From Hominimerdicola alba (GTDB taxonomy: Bacteria > Bacillota > Clostridia > Oscillospirales > Ruminococcaceae): 64,000 bases of DNA. A model generated the notes under the pieces. It was not told the origin of the DNA and made no database searches. It was given only the letters and a program-made list of their open reading frames with translations. The position numbers and the translations under genes are program-made. Below, piece by piece: positions 8,024 through 15,333 of this stretch (positions within the stretch are counted from its first letter, which is position 1; each line of letters begins with the position of its first letter). The stretch lies in contig NZ_FOKQ01000003.1 in the NCBI RefSeq assembly GCF_900112155.1, positions 141,707 to 205,706 on the forward strand, written 5' to 3'.

Positions 8024-9032
8024 CGTTGTCCTCCTTATCTGTCTTCTTTTTATGCTTTGGTGCTTTGTTTCCCGCCAGAGGGTTGGCGTTTGCCGCCTGA
8101 CGGAGATTCTCGTTGCTGAGGTGAGTGTATATCTCAGTGGTGGCAAGGCTTTCGTGACCGAGGATATCCTTGATGACCAAGGTATCCACGTTGCCGTACT
8201 GATACATCAGGGTCGCGGCAGTATGGCGGAGTTTATGGGTGGTTATGCCGAGGTTTCCCAGCCCCGCTTTTTTCAGGCTTTCTTCCACTATCTCCTGAGT
8301 GCGGCGGCGGGAAATTCGCGTATTTCGGTTGGAGAGGAAAAGAGCTTTCTCCTGAGTCTGGACAGAAAGACGGATAGGCAGATAGGCTTTCAGGGCACTG
8401 ATACACGCTTGATTTATGTAGACTATCCTTTCTTTCTGACCCTTACCGAAAAGTCGGAGAGTTTCACTCTCGAAACTGAAATCGCTGAGATTTAACCCGC
8501 AGAGCTCCGACAGACGCATACCGCAATTCAGGAACAGAGTTATCATGCAGTAATCCCGCTCGAAGTGGTCGGATTCTATGGAAGAAAGCAGGCGCTGTGC
8601 GTCCTCTAAGGAGAGATATTTGGGGAGAGTTTTGGGAAGTTTGGGTATCTCCAGCTGAGTTAGTGGATCGGATGGGATAAGGTTCTTTTTCAGGTGAAGA
8701 TAGGAGTAAAACTGTTTTAATGCTGAGGTCTTGCGTGCGCGGGTCTTCAGAGAATTTGCACGGTCTTCAGCCAGCCATTTCAGGTAATCGTAAGCATCTA
8801 TAAGCCTGAGTTTTCGGACATACTCAAAGGGCACTCCCCCTATGGGAATTTCCTCAAATGGGATCTTGTTTGTATCAACTTCATTATGAAGGATGCGCAT
8901 ATAGCGCAGGAATGTCCTGAGGTCGATGTAGTAGGCTTCAACTGTCCTGTCACCTCTGCCTTTTACAAGCTGCATATATGTGAGATAATCTGCAAGGTAA
9001 TCAGGGCAGTCATCATAATAGGCTTTTTTCAT
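8016..9032 (-). CDS. tyrosine recombinase (XerC/XerD-like)
   Basis: The 338-residue protein has an N-terminal SAM-like core-binding domain (about residues 8-115) and a catalytic domain (about 135-312). The full active-site set is visible: Arg173 (GMRLSEL), Lys198 (GKGQKER), His266 and Arg269 (HKLRH), His293 (LGHESLATTE) and Tyr302 (IYTH). A lysine-rich tail of about 25 residues follows. It could be the chromosome-dimer recombinase or a phase/mobile-element integrase; the generic XerC/D pattern and lack of flanking element genes favour the housekeeping role. It has its own promoter at 9074-9102 and heads the ridA-SUKH transcript. Confidence 0.9.
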   Translation of the reverse strand: MKKAYYDDCPDYLADYLTYMQLVKGRGDRTVEAYYIDLRTFLRYMRILHNEVDTNKIPFEEIPIGGVPFEYVRKLRLIDAYDYLKWLAEDRANSLKTRARKTSALKQFYSYLHLKKNLIPSDPLTQLEIPKLPKTLPKYLSLEDAQRLLSSIESDHFERDYCMITLFLNCGMRLSELCGLNLSDFSFESETLRLFGKGQKERIVYINQACISALKAYLPIRLSVQTQEKALFLSNRNTRISRRRTQEIVEESLKKAGLGNLGITTHKLRHTAATLMYQYGNVDTLVIKDILGHESLATTEIYTHLSNENLRQAANANPLAGNKAPKHKKKTDKEDNDE

Positions 9033-9073
9033 TTTTTCATCTCCATATCATTGCGAAACGTTCGTTATAACTG

Positions 9074-9102
9074 ATTATACAACATTCGCGGGGAGAAGTC
9101 AA
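9074..9102 (-). promoter_or_regulatory. promoter of the recombinase-ridA-SUKH group
   Basis: TTGACT (9102-9097), 17 bases, TATAAT (9079-9074) on the minus strand, about 40 bases before the recombinase start. Confidence 0.75.
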
Positions 9103-9135
9103 CTTTTCTGAGAACACGAGATTTCTGCAGCAAAA

Positions 9136-9163
9136 TGCAAAAAGCCCACCCTTGCGGATAGGC
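9136..9163 (-). terminator. intrinsic terminator, minus strand
   Basis: GCCTATCC (9163-9156) pairs with GGGTGGGC (9151-9144) around a 4-base loop, with TTTTTGC following. It would end transcription of the fragment at 9216-9509. Confidence 0.65.
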
Positions 9164-9215
9164 CTCTGCGATGGAGCTAGTCCACGGTCAAACCGTGGAT
9201 ATAAATATGAGTTTG

Positions 9216-9509
9216 TTACTCTCTCGCTGTTGTACCAAGGAAGTTGCAGGAATCGCTGAGCGTAGTGCCTGTAGATTCATAATTTGCTCTTCTGTTTACG
9301 TTAGGATCATATGTGACCCACTTATTTCCGTATACATCTTTGCCCAGCTTGACATTGCAATACGCTGTGAACAGCTCGCCTTCTTCAATGCCGTACTGAC
9401 CCACATCCAGTTCTTCGCTCTGTCCCACACAGATATCCTTGCCTGTACCAGGAACACGAGTCTGCTCATCGTCTCTGAAAACATAGATCTCAAGCTCATA
9501 TACATACAT
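9216..9509 (-). pseudogene. orphan C-terminal gene fragment, family not recognised
   Basis: A 97-residue open frame starts MYVYELEIYVFRDDEQTR and ends TTARE. It has an in-frame TGA just upstream and no ribosome site, yet its composition is protein-like and a good terminator lies behind it at 9136-9163. This fits the 3' remnant of a larger gene whose 5' part is lost. Gly/Asp-rich stretches such as GKDICVGQSEELDVGQYG suggest an extracellular beta-rich protein, but that is weak. A short inverted repeat (TCCACGGT...ACCGTGGA, 9180-9198) lies past its end. It could instead be a small intact gene with an unusual start. Confidence 0.4.
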
Positions 9510-9906
9510 ATCGGTATTTCATATAATGAGTGTTTCAGGTTTTGATATCTGTCCGATGAACTAATATAAGTATAGCATATTAAATTTATATTTCAACAGT
9601 TTGCACACGAAGTGCTGATTTATGCGCACAAGATGCGTATTTGTTAATATAGTTATATTAGTTTAGATATTTTTTATTCATATCATGCTTTTTTGAATAA
9701 GATAGTCAATTCTTCTGCGTTATTTTGAGTACAGACTCGTAATTTTTGTTCACAAAAAATTGACATTCGACTGAGTTACAGATTTATCGCGGAAAATATC
9801 ATCGAAAGTATGTACAAGATAAGAAAATTATCATATCAATACTTGATTAATGTAAGAATGAATGATATACTAAAATATCAGAGTACTGCAAAGGAAGGTG
9901 ACAGCC
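9510..9906 (+). other. AT-rich intergenic region before the agr-type locus
   Basis: No gene is seen. Two weakly similar 9-base elements, CACGAAGTG (9606-9614) and CACAAGATG (9627-9635), are spaced 12 bases apart like LytTR operators. An AAGGAAGGTG ribosome site for agrA lies at 9891-9900. I could not place a confident promoter. Confidence 0.4.
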
Positions 9907-10617
9907 TTGGTTAATATCGCGATCTGTGATGATGAAAAAAACTATGTTGATACACTGCTGAATGACATTGCTGAGATCTACGGAGAGAACAGCGGCTTTC
10001 ATTTCAGGTCATTCAACAGTGGTGAGGATATTATTTCAAATTTTACCAGAGGTGAGTTTGATATTATCTTCATGGACATTGAAATGAAAGAGCTGGACGG
10101 TCTTAAAACTGCGGAATATATACGTTCCATAGACCGCAATGTTATACTCGCATTTCTTACAAATTACGATAAGTTCGTATATTCGGGCTACGAGGTGAAT
10201 GCTTTCCGATATATACTGAAAGATCAGGCGCGTCCTATATATCTAAAGCAGATAAAAGACACCATCGATGAATACAGCAGAAAGTTCAAGTACATAACCA
10301 TATATCTGAATGATGTTCTGCAGAAACTGATGATAGATGATATATACTACATAGAGGTATACTCTCGGGAGATCATAATCCATCTGGCGGATAAGTGCCA
10401 CAGGACAACGGGCAAGCTGAAAGACTACGAGAACAATTTCAAGGGAATGTATTTTGCCAAGCCTGACAAGAGCCATCTTGTAAATGCGGCGAACATCGAT
10501 TTTGTGGAAAAGGACAGGCTGCTTTTGAAAAACGGCGAACATCTTTACATAAGCCGAAAGCATTACAAGGAGATCGTCGATACTTTTGTTGAGTACACAA
10601 AAAGCAGGTGCATCTGA
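9907..10617 (+). CDS. agrA: LytTR-type response regulator (AgrA-like)
   Basis: A 236-residue regulator with a receiver domain (about 1-120; acidic pair Asp8-Asp9, phospho-acceptor Asp57 in IIFMDIEM) and a C-terminal LytTR DNA-binding domain (about 140-234, with the usual YIEVYSREIIIHL and ISRKHYKEI segments). It should receive phosphate from the kinase encoded next and activate the locus. I chose the TTG at 9907: it sits 6 bases after the AAGGAAGGTG ribosome site and gives the standard MVNIAICDDE start. The GTG at 9898 lies inside that ribosome site. The stop overlaps the kinase start as TGATG. Confidence 0.9.
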   Translation: MVNIAICDDEKNYVDTLLNDIAEIYGENSGFHFRSFNSGEDIISNFTRGEFDIIFMDIEMKELDGLKTAEYIRSIDRNVILAFLTNYDKFVYSGYEVNAFRYILKDQARPIYLKQIKDTIDEYSRKFKYITIYLNDVLQKLMIDDIYYIEVYSREIIIHLADKCHRTTGKLKDYENNFKGMYFAKPDKSHLVNAANIDFVEKDRLLLKNGEHLYISRKHYKEIVDTFVEYTKSRCI

Positions 10618-11894
10618 TGAACAGGACGGAAATAATTGCTGAACTGCTGAACAATGCAGCGGAATCACTGATAATAGTTTTCTTTCTGTACAACATATTC
10701 AAGGAGAGATACTATCATGGTTCCAGGGGCATAGCACTGATGACTGTGATATCAATATCGGTATTTTCGGCGCTATCATTCTTTACGCCTGTGCCTTTGC
10801 TGAATCTCGGAGCAACTCTGCTTATACTGGTGCTGACTTCCCATATCTGGTTCAACGTCAGTATGATAGAACGATTGTTTTACTCAGTGATGTTTGTTGT
10901 TATTGCGCTGGTGTCGGAATTTCTGCCGATGACGGTGATATATATGCTTGATATGGGAACTCCGATAGATCAGCTGTCTTCAGGAAGAGGGCGGTATATC
11001 GGAATGATACTGTCGAAGATATTCATGTTCTGGATATCGGTATATATCATTGAATACCTTAAAAACAAGACCCGCTCGATCCCACTCAGAAACTGGATGG
11101 CTATCTTTCTCACACCATTTTTCAGCATATTTATACTGTACTGTATGTTCGATCCAAACAGAGTTGACAGAAAGGACACGGTGATCTTTATATCATCGGC
11201 GGTTGGTCTGCTGGCGGTGAATCTCTTTGTATTCGACTTTTTTGATGTGTACGCCAATCAGCTGAAAATGGCACTGATGGAACAGCAGTTGAAAAATGAT
11301 GAGGACAATTACAAGCTTATCGAAGACAAGTACAACGAGATACGCACCCTTAGACATGATTTTAAAAACCAGATAGCGGTAGCAAACGATATGTTTGAGA
11401 AAGGGCTTACAAGCGAGGCAATAAAGCATCTGAACGATTTGCAGGACAAGCTTTCGGAAACAAGCGGTGTATGCTATACCGGTATTTCCTCGGTGGACTC
11501 CATAGTCAATCTGAAATGGCAGGAAGCTTTGAAGCATGATATCGAGTATGTTACCCAGATAACTGTCAGCGACAAGATAGAACTTGACGATCTTCTGCTT
11601 TGCAGGATATTTGCCAATCTGTTGGACAATGCCATCGAGGGATGCGAGCGGTACAGCGGTGACAACAAATTTATCAGCATCAGGATAAGCCAGATAAATG
11701 GAAATCTGCATATAAGTATTTCAAACTCCTCGAATCAGGTGGACGTAGATGATCTGAGGACGGAGAAAAGTGATCTTTCTGCTCATGGTTTGGGAGTTAA
11801 GAGCATCAAAAAAGCTGTTGAACAACTTAACGGAATAATCACCTTTAAGTGCGAATGTGAAATCTTTTCGGCTGATATAATAATAAAATATTAA
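10617..11894 (+). CDS. agrC: GHKL sensor histidine kinase (AgrC-like)
   Basis: A 425-residue kinase. Residues 1-210 hold six or seven hydrophobic segments (starting near 17, 43, 65, 90, 132, 160 and 190), as expected of the peptide-sensing module. Then comes a dimerisation helix with the phospho-acceptor His247 (LRHDFKNQ), an N-box LLDNAIEGC and a GLGVKSIKKAVEQ G-box. It should sense the cyclic peptide made from the AgrD-type product at 13310 and phosphorylate the regulator encoded upstream. The ATG at 10617 overlaps the regulator stop. A GTG at 10608 would add three residues but has no better ribosome site. Confidence 0.9.
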   Translation: MNRTEIIAELLNNAAESLIIVFFLYNIFKERYYHGSRGIALMTVISISVFSALSFFTPVPLLNLGATLLILVLTSHIWFNVSMIERLFYSVMFVVIALVSEFLPMTVIYMLDMGTPIDQLSSGRGRYIGMILSKIFMFWISVYIIEYLKNKTRSIPLRNWMAIFLTPFFSIFILYCMFDPNRVDRKDTVIFISSAVGLLAVNLFVFDFFDVYANQLKMALMEQQLKNDEDNYKLIEDKYNEIRTLRHDFKNQIAVANDMFEKGLTSEAIKHLNDLQDKLSETSGVCYTGISSVDSIVNLKWQEALKHDIEYVTQITVSDKIELDDLLLCRIFANLLDNAIEGCERYSGDNKFISIRISQINGNLHISISNSSNQVDVDDLRTEKSDLSAHGLGVKSIKKAVEQLNGIITFKCECEIFSADIIIKY

Positions 11895-11902
11895 CTAAAC
11901 TG

Positions 11903-11932
11903 CACTTCATGCACGATTAATCGTACTTCATG
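11903..11932 (+). promoter_or_regulatory. candidate LytTR (AgrA-like) operator
   Basis: Two 9-base direct repeats, ACTTCATGC (11903-11911) and ACTTCATGT (11924-11932), are separated by 12 bases that are themselves a palindrome (ACGATTAATCGT). A 9-12-9 direct repeat is the known architecture of LytTR binding sites, and 21 bases is two helical turns. It lies 9 bases upstream of a -35 element. Confidence 0.75.
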
Positions 11933-11941
11933 TAAAACTAA

Positions 11942-11970
11942 TTGAAAAAATGAATAAAACACGCTATACT
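11942..11970 (+). promoter_or_regulatory. promoter of the agrB gene group
   Basis: TTGAAA (11942-11947), 17 bases, TATACT (11965-11970). The start would be near 11977, giving a leader of about 16 bases to agrB. Confidence 0.75.
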
Positions 11971-11992
11971 GATTGCAGGCGGTGAAAATGAA

Positions 11993-12574
11993 ATGATTAC
12001 CAGACTTGCAAAAAGTACAGCGTGTTTTTTTGTTGACAACAAGATAATCGAAGAGGAAGACAAGGAAGTATATTCCTACGGCATGGAACTGCTTCTGTCG
12101 ACGGTGGTTAACTTTGCTGTTGCGATAGCAATCGCATTGTTGACAAAGTCTTTTATTCCCTGTCTTGTGAATCTGACTGCTTTCCTGACACTTCGGGTAA
12201 ATGCAGGAGGTTATCACGCTGATACTCATCTTGGCTGCACGATGACATTGGTATCGGTGATGCTTGTGTTTATATTTGCCGAGAAGAATATTTCAGTAAC
12301 GGCTATGTTCTATAGTTCATTGTTAATGCTGATGCTTTCAAACATACTGATCATAATGCTTTCACCTGTGGAACACCCTAACAAACCTATTGATGATGAT
12401 ATGAAGATCAGACTCAGGAACAAATCAGTAATTTGGGCGGGTATATGGACGGTGTTCTGCATAGTATTTTTGATCATCGATGTGCGTTACTGCTTTTATG
12501 CGGCATCGGGAGTATTTACGATAGCTTTGGCAATGATAGCCGAGAAATTCAAACTTAAGGAGAAAATAGGATGA
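11993..12574 (+). CDS. agrB: AgrB-like peptide-processing membrane protease
   Basis: A 193-residue membrane protein with about five hydrophobic segments. It carries the AgrB signature RVNAGGYHADTHLGC: His75 and Cys82, seven residues apart as in studied AgrB proteases. It should cleave the C-terminal tail of the AgrD-type propeptide and form the cyclic thiolactone. The start has an AGGCGGTG ribosome site. The stop overlaps the next gene as ATGA. Its promoter carries a candidate AgrA operator, so positive feedback is likely. Confidence 0.92.
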   Translation: MITRLAKSTACFFVDNKIIEEEDKEVYSYGMELLLSTVVNFAVAIAIALLTKSFIPCLVNLTAFLTLRVNAGGYHADTHLGCTMTLVSVMLVFIFAEKNISVTAMFYSSLLMLMLSNILIIMLSPVEHPNKPIDDDMKIRLRNKSVIWAGIWTVFCIVFLIIDVRYCFYAASGVFTIALAMIAEKFKLKEKIG

Positions 12575-13176
12575 AAAACATGGTAAAAGACAAACTGATA
12601 AATGATTACAACGATCTGAGTTATCATACGGATGATACTTTCACGAAATATCGGTTTACTTACAACGGCGTTTATGTTCACGTTTATTTTGACGCTTATG
12701 ACTATCAGGCACTTTCACTTTCTGTGATACTGATTTATGAGAGGGATTATTATTACACCTCGCTGAATGTTGACGATACGGATACTAACATTGAATATCT
12801 GCACAAGATACCTCTCGGGATACTGAGAAGAATACTTGTGAATAAAAAGCTGGACGATATGTTCGAGCATCTTGAAGAGCATATACTTAACAGCACTCCC
12901 GAAGAAGGACGTTATTCAGATGACAAGCTTTTCAGCAGTACGCTGAAATTTTCGGGAAAGAGAAAGGATCTGCCTTTCTGGAAGAGTATAAAGCACGTAA
13001 GAATGAGCGATGATACACTCAACAGGCTGAGAGTGACATCAAATATAAGTTTAAGCACACTAAAAAAGATACAGTCTAAGAATATGACTCTGGTCAAGAC
13101 ACAGTTCCCCAAGGACAGGAAAAACATAAAGATGATTCTTGATTCAAAAGGGATAGATCTTGAACTGAGATCGTAA
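12571..13176 (+). CDS. unrecognised soluble protein between agrB and agrD
   Basis: I do not recognise this 201-residue protein. It has no signal peptide or membrane segment. The first half is rich in aromatic and acidic residues (YFDAYDYQALSLSVILIYE and a YYYTSLNVDDTDTN stretch) and looks beta-rich. The second half is basic and helical (KHVRMSDDTLNRLRV and KFPKDRKN-like words near the end). Its start overlaps the agrB stop by 4 bases with a GGAGAAAATAGG ribosome site, so it is translationally coupled to agrB and shares its regulated promoter. That position suggests a role in signal production, export, immunity or control, but no function is claimed. Confidence 0.8.
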   Translation: MKNMVKDKLINDYNDLSYHTDDTFTKYRFTYNGVYVHVYFDAYDYQALSLSVILIYERDYYYTSLNVDDTDTNIEYLHKIPLGILRRILVNKKLDDMFEHLEEHILNSTPEEGRYSDDKLFSSTLKFSGKRKDLPFWKSIKHVRMSDDTLNRLRVTSNISLSTLKKIQSKNMTLVKTQFPKDRKNIKMILDSKGIDLELRS

Positions 13177-13309
13177 ATAAAGTCTTAGTCGGACGGAATA
13201 TGGACAGGCTATGGTATTAATTCCCGGCAGTATGGAAGCGCGGCTGTTTGGTAATTTGCAGCCGCAGTTGTCGGGGTTATAAATATTATTTTAAAAGGAG
13301 TGGAATTCT

Positions 13310-13459
13310 ATGAAAACTTTGAAAAAACCAATTGTTAAGTGCAGCACAGCTTTGGCATCCCTGGCACTGAAAGTTGGTGTTCGTACCAACAAACAGGCCT
13401 GCATATTCTGGTATAATCAGCCGAAAGAACCTAAAGGTATCAGTAAATTCCGAAAATAA
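13310..13459 (+). CDS. agrD: AgrD-type cyclic autoinducer propeptide
   Basis: A 49-residue propeptide. It has a basic, amphipathic N-terminus (MKTLKKPIVKCSTALASLAL), a central segment ending in Cys31, and a C-terminal tail with the QPKEPK motif common in clostridial AgrD peptides. By analogy, Cys31-Ile-Phe-Trp-Tyr35 could form the five-residue thiolactone ring and Asn36 onward be removed by AgrB; the exact ends are inferred. Its AAGGAG ribosome site is strong. It lies 133 bases after the preceding gene, behind a GCGGCTG...CAGCCGC hairpin (13238-13263). Hairpins and terminators follow. Confidence 0.9.
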   Translation: MKTLKKPIVKCSTALASLALKVGVRTNKQACIFWYNQPKEPKGISKFRK

Positions 13460-13504
13460 AGCGGAATTTATGAAATACAAAAGTAACACCCGATCTTTTG
13501 CTTT

Positions 13505-13577
13505 CAGCCGGCAGGACCCTCTGAGCTGTCGGCTGTTGGCGCGGATCAGGGCAAGTGATCTTCGCGATCCCCTTTTT
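13505..13577 (+). terminator. hairpins and T-run ending the agr-type transcript
   Basis: CAGCCGGCAG (13505-13514) pairs with CTGTCGGCTG (13526-13535). A second, less certain stem, GGATC...GATCC (13543-13570), is followed by CCTTTTT. Confidence 0.5.
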
Positions 13578-13588
13578 AAATGTAAAAC

Positions 13589-13636
13589 AAATACCACCTC
13601 GGCTTTTACATGGGCTGAGGCGGTATTTGTTTTTAT
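13589..13636. terminator. bidirectional terminator between agrD and the thioesterase gene
   Basis: A 15-base stem, 13589-13603 with 13614-13628 (two G-U pairs), has GTTTTTATA after it on plus and GTTTTACATTT on minus. It serves the convergent agrD and thioesterase transcripts. Confidence 0.85.
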
Positions 13637-13645
13637 ATTCTGGTA

Positions 13646-14134
13646 TTAGTAGCCTTCGGCTGTTCTTTGTTTGCGGATAGCTATGCGCTTGCGGGCGCCT
13701 TCGTATTCAGCCTGTTCGGTTATGCCCTCGGGAATTATACCGTAGTCTATGGGCTTTGGTCTGCCGTTTTCATCTACGTGTACACAGGTGAGATAGGCGT
13801 GGTTTATGGCTCTGCGGATACCTGAGCCTTTATCTTCAACATAGGAATCAACGCGGACTTCCATTGAAGTTTTGCCGACGTAAGTGACCTTTGCGATGAG
13901 TACGACTATATCGTTTATGAACGCGGCGTGCTTGAATTTCAGGCTGTCCACCATAAGCGTGACGGCATTTCCTCCGCAGTGGCGCATGGCGGCTACACCT
14001 GCGGCTTCGTCTATCCATTCCATCAGTCTGCCGCCGAAAAGACGGTTTTCACCGTTGATATCACGGTACTGTATAAGCTTGGTTATCTCGGTGATGGAAT
14101 CCGAGACACGTTTATCGCCCTTGGAATAAGGCAT
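13646..14134 (-). CDS. acyl-CoA thioesterase, hotdog fold (YciA/acyl-CoA hydrolase type)
   Basis: The 162-residue protein has a hotdog domain: NGENRLFGGRLMEWIDEAAG (about 27-46) is the typical helix with the catalytic acid region, followed by TLMVDSLKFKHAAFINDIV. It should hydrolyse acyl-CoA thioesters; chain length is unknown. The start ATG has AAGGAGG. The stop lies 10 bases from a strong shared terminator. It is the last gene of the minus transcript that includes glgX. Confidence 0.88.
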   Translation of the reverse strand: MPYSKGDKRVSDSITEITKLIQYRDINGENRLFGGRLMEWIDEAAGVAAMRHCGGNAVTLMVDSLKFKHAAFINDIVVLIAKVTYVGKTSMEVRVDSYVEDKGSGIRRAINHAYLTCVHVDENGRPKPIDYGIIPEGITEQAEYEGARKRIAIRKQRTAEGY

Positions 14135-14147
14135 GGTTGTTTCCTCC

Positions 14148-15329
14148 TTAAGATTTTGATGATCGGAGATATCTCATGTGGATATCTGTGAGAAGTCGGC
14201 TGACTTTTATTTTATCCGGTCTTTCGGGGAGCTTGCTGTTTTCATAAGCAGTCAGGAGCTTTTTATCCATTTGGTTTACTATATCGAAGAACTCGGATGA
14301 AAGGGTGTTCTGCTCAGTGTTGAAATACTCCCCTGTTTTGATGCTCATGAGAAGGTCATGTTCCTTTTCGCGGTATGTTATTATCTCGCCGCGGGATAGG
14401 ATATCCTCAGCCATGAAATAAAGTCTCAGCAGATGCATAGCGTGTTTATTCAGGTGGTAGGTATCCTTTTTGTGGTTGCGGTGTCCCAGATGCTTATTAA
14501 ATTCCTTGACGCAGGAAGTTATCTCGTTGGCTACAATGCTGAATTCATTTGCGGGGAGCATATCCATATCAAGAGAGAAGCACAGCAGTACTTCTTCATC
14601 GGTTATTGGCTTGCCGTTTACCTTAATCTCGGTGATTGTATCATTGAAAAGCACGCCAACATCGTAGGCATCAACGGGAGTGCCGTTTACGGTAATCTTA
14701 TTACCGCTTTGGTCGGTAACGTGCATTTTCAGGCATTCGCGTTTATAGTGCTTGCACTCCTCTTCGAGATGGCGCTGTATTCGCTCGATGGAATCGGCAA
14801 GGGATATGCTTTTGAAGACGTTTGAGCCGTTATCCTTGCCGATGGCATTTTTCAGACGCTGGAACTGACCTCTGGCATAGCCTGCAAATGAACCGTAGGC
14901 GAGTTTGCTCAGGAATATCTCACGATTATCCAGCAGGAGTTTTCCATAGTCGCTGACCATGGCGTAGTGTTCGGGTCTGCACCCAAGCATTTCGATGGTG
15001 TTGGGATTGCATTTATAGAACAGTGCAACTATCTTGCCCAGGACGTAAAATGTGGTATCGGTGGGACGGTCGATGTACTGTTCAAATCCGTTTGCGCCGT
15101 AAATGTAGTGTTCGTTTTGGGTGGAATTTTCATCTTTCAGAAACCCGCAGCCCAGAAGATCGGAAGGTTCGGGCATTACTATGCCGCGGATATCAATATC
15201 AGATTCGGGAGTGTTAAGCCCATAGGATATGCTTCCGCCGAAAGTCAGCAATGCAATGCGATTGCCAAGAAATGGGTCGGTTTTAAGAAAACTGTACTCC
15301 GGGGCGGAGATGACTTTTTTTATATCCAT
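14148..15329 (-). CDS. predicted nucleotidyltransferase (YcgL/RlaP-like)
   Basis: A 393-residue protein with an N-terminal nucleotidyltransferase motif, TFGGSISYGLNTPESDIDIR (about residues 29-48): the GGS and the Asp-x-Asp pair are the metal- and nucleotide-binding elements of the pol-beta-like fold. The rest is helical. The substrate is unknown. The ATG at 15329 is preferred over 15350 because AGGTGATCTG precedes it and it directly follows the glgX stop (4 bases between). The first GGTGATC overlaps that stop, so translation is probably coupled. Confidence 0.8.
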   Translation of the reverse strand: MDIKKVISAPEYSFLKTDPFLGNRIALLTFGGSISYGLNTPESDIDIRGIVMPEPSDLLGCGFLKDENSTQNEHYIYGANGFEQYIDRPTDTTFYVLGKIVALFYKCNPNTIEMLGCRPEHYAMVSDYGKLLLDNREIFLSKLAYGSFAGYARGQFQRLKNAIGKDNGSNVFKSISLADSIERIQRHLEEECKHYKRECLKMHVTDQSGNKITVNGTPVDAYDVGVLFNDTITEIKVNGKPITDEEVLLCFSLDMDMLPANEFSIVANEITSCVKEFNKHLGHRNHKKDTYHLNKHAMHLLRLYFMAEDILSRGEIITYREKEHDLLMSIKTGEYFNTEQNTLSSEFFDIVNQMDKKLLTAYENSKLPERPDKIKVSRLLTDIHMRYLRSSKS

Positions 15330-15333
15330 CAGA

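Noticed and set aside
13374..13649. 91-codon plus frame after agrD
   Set aside because: It overlaps agrD in another frame and runs through two hairpins and the bidirectional terminator.
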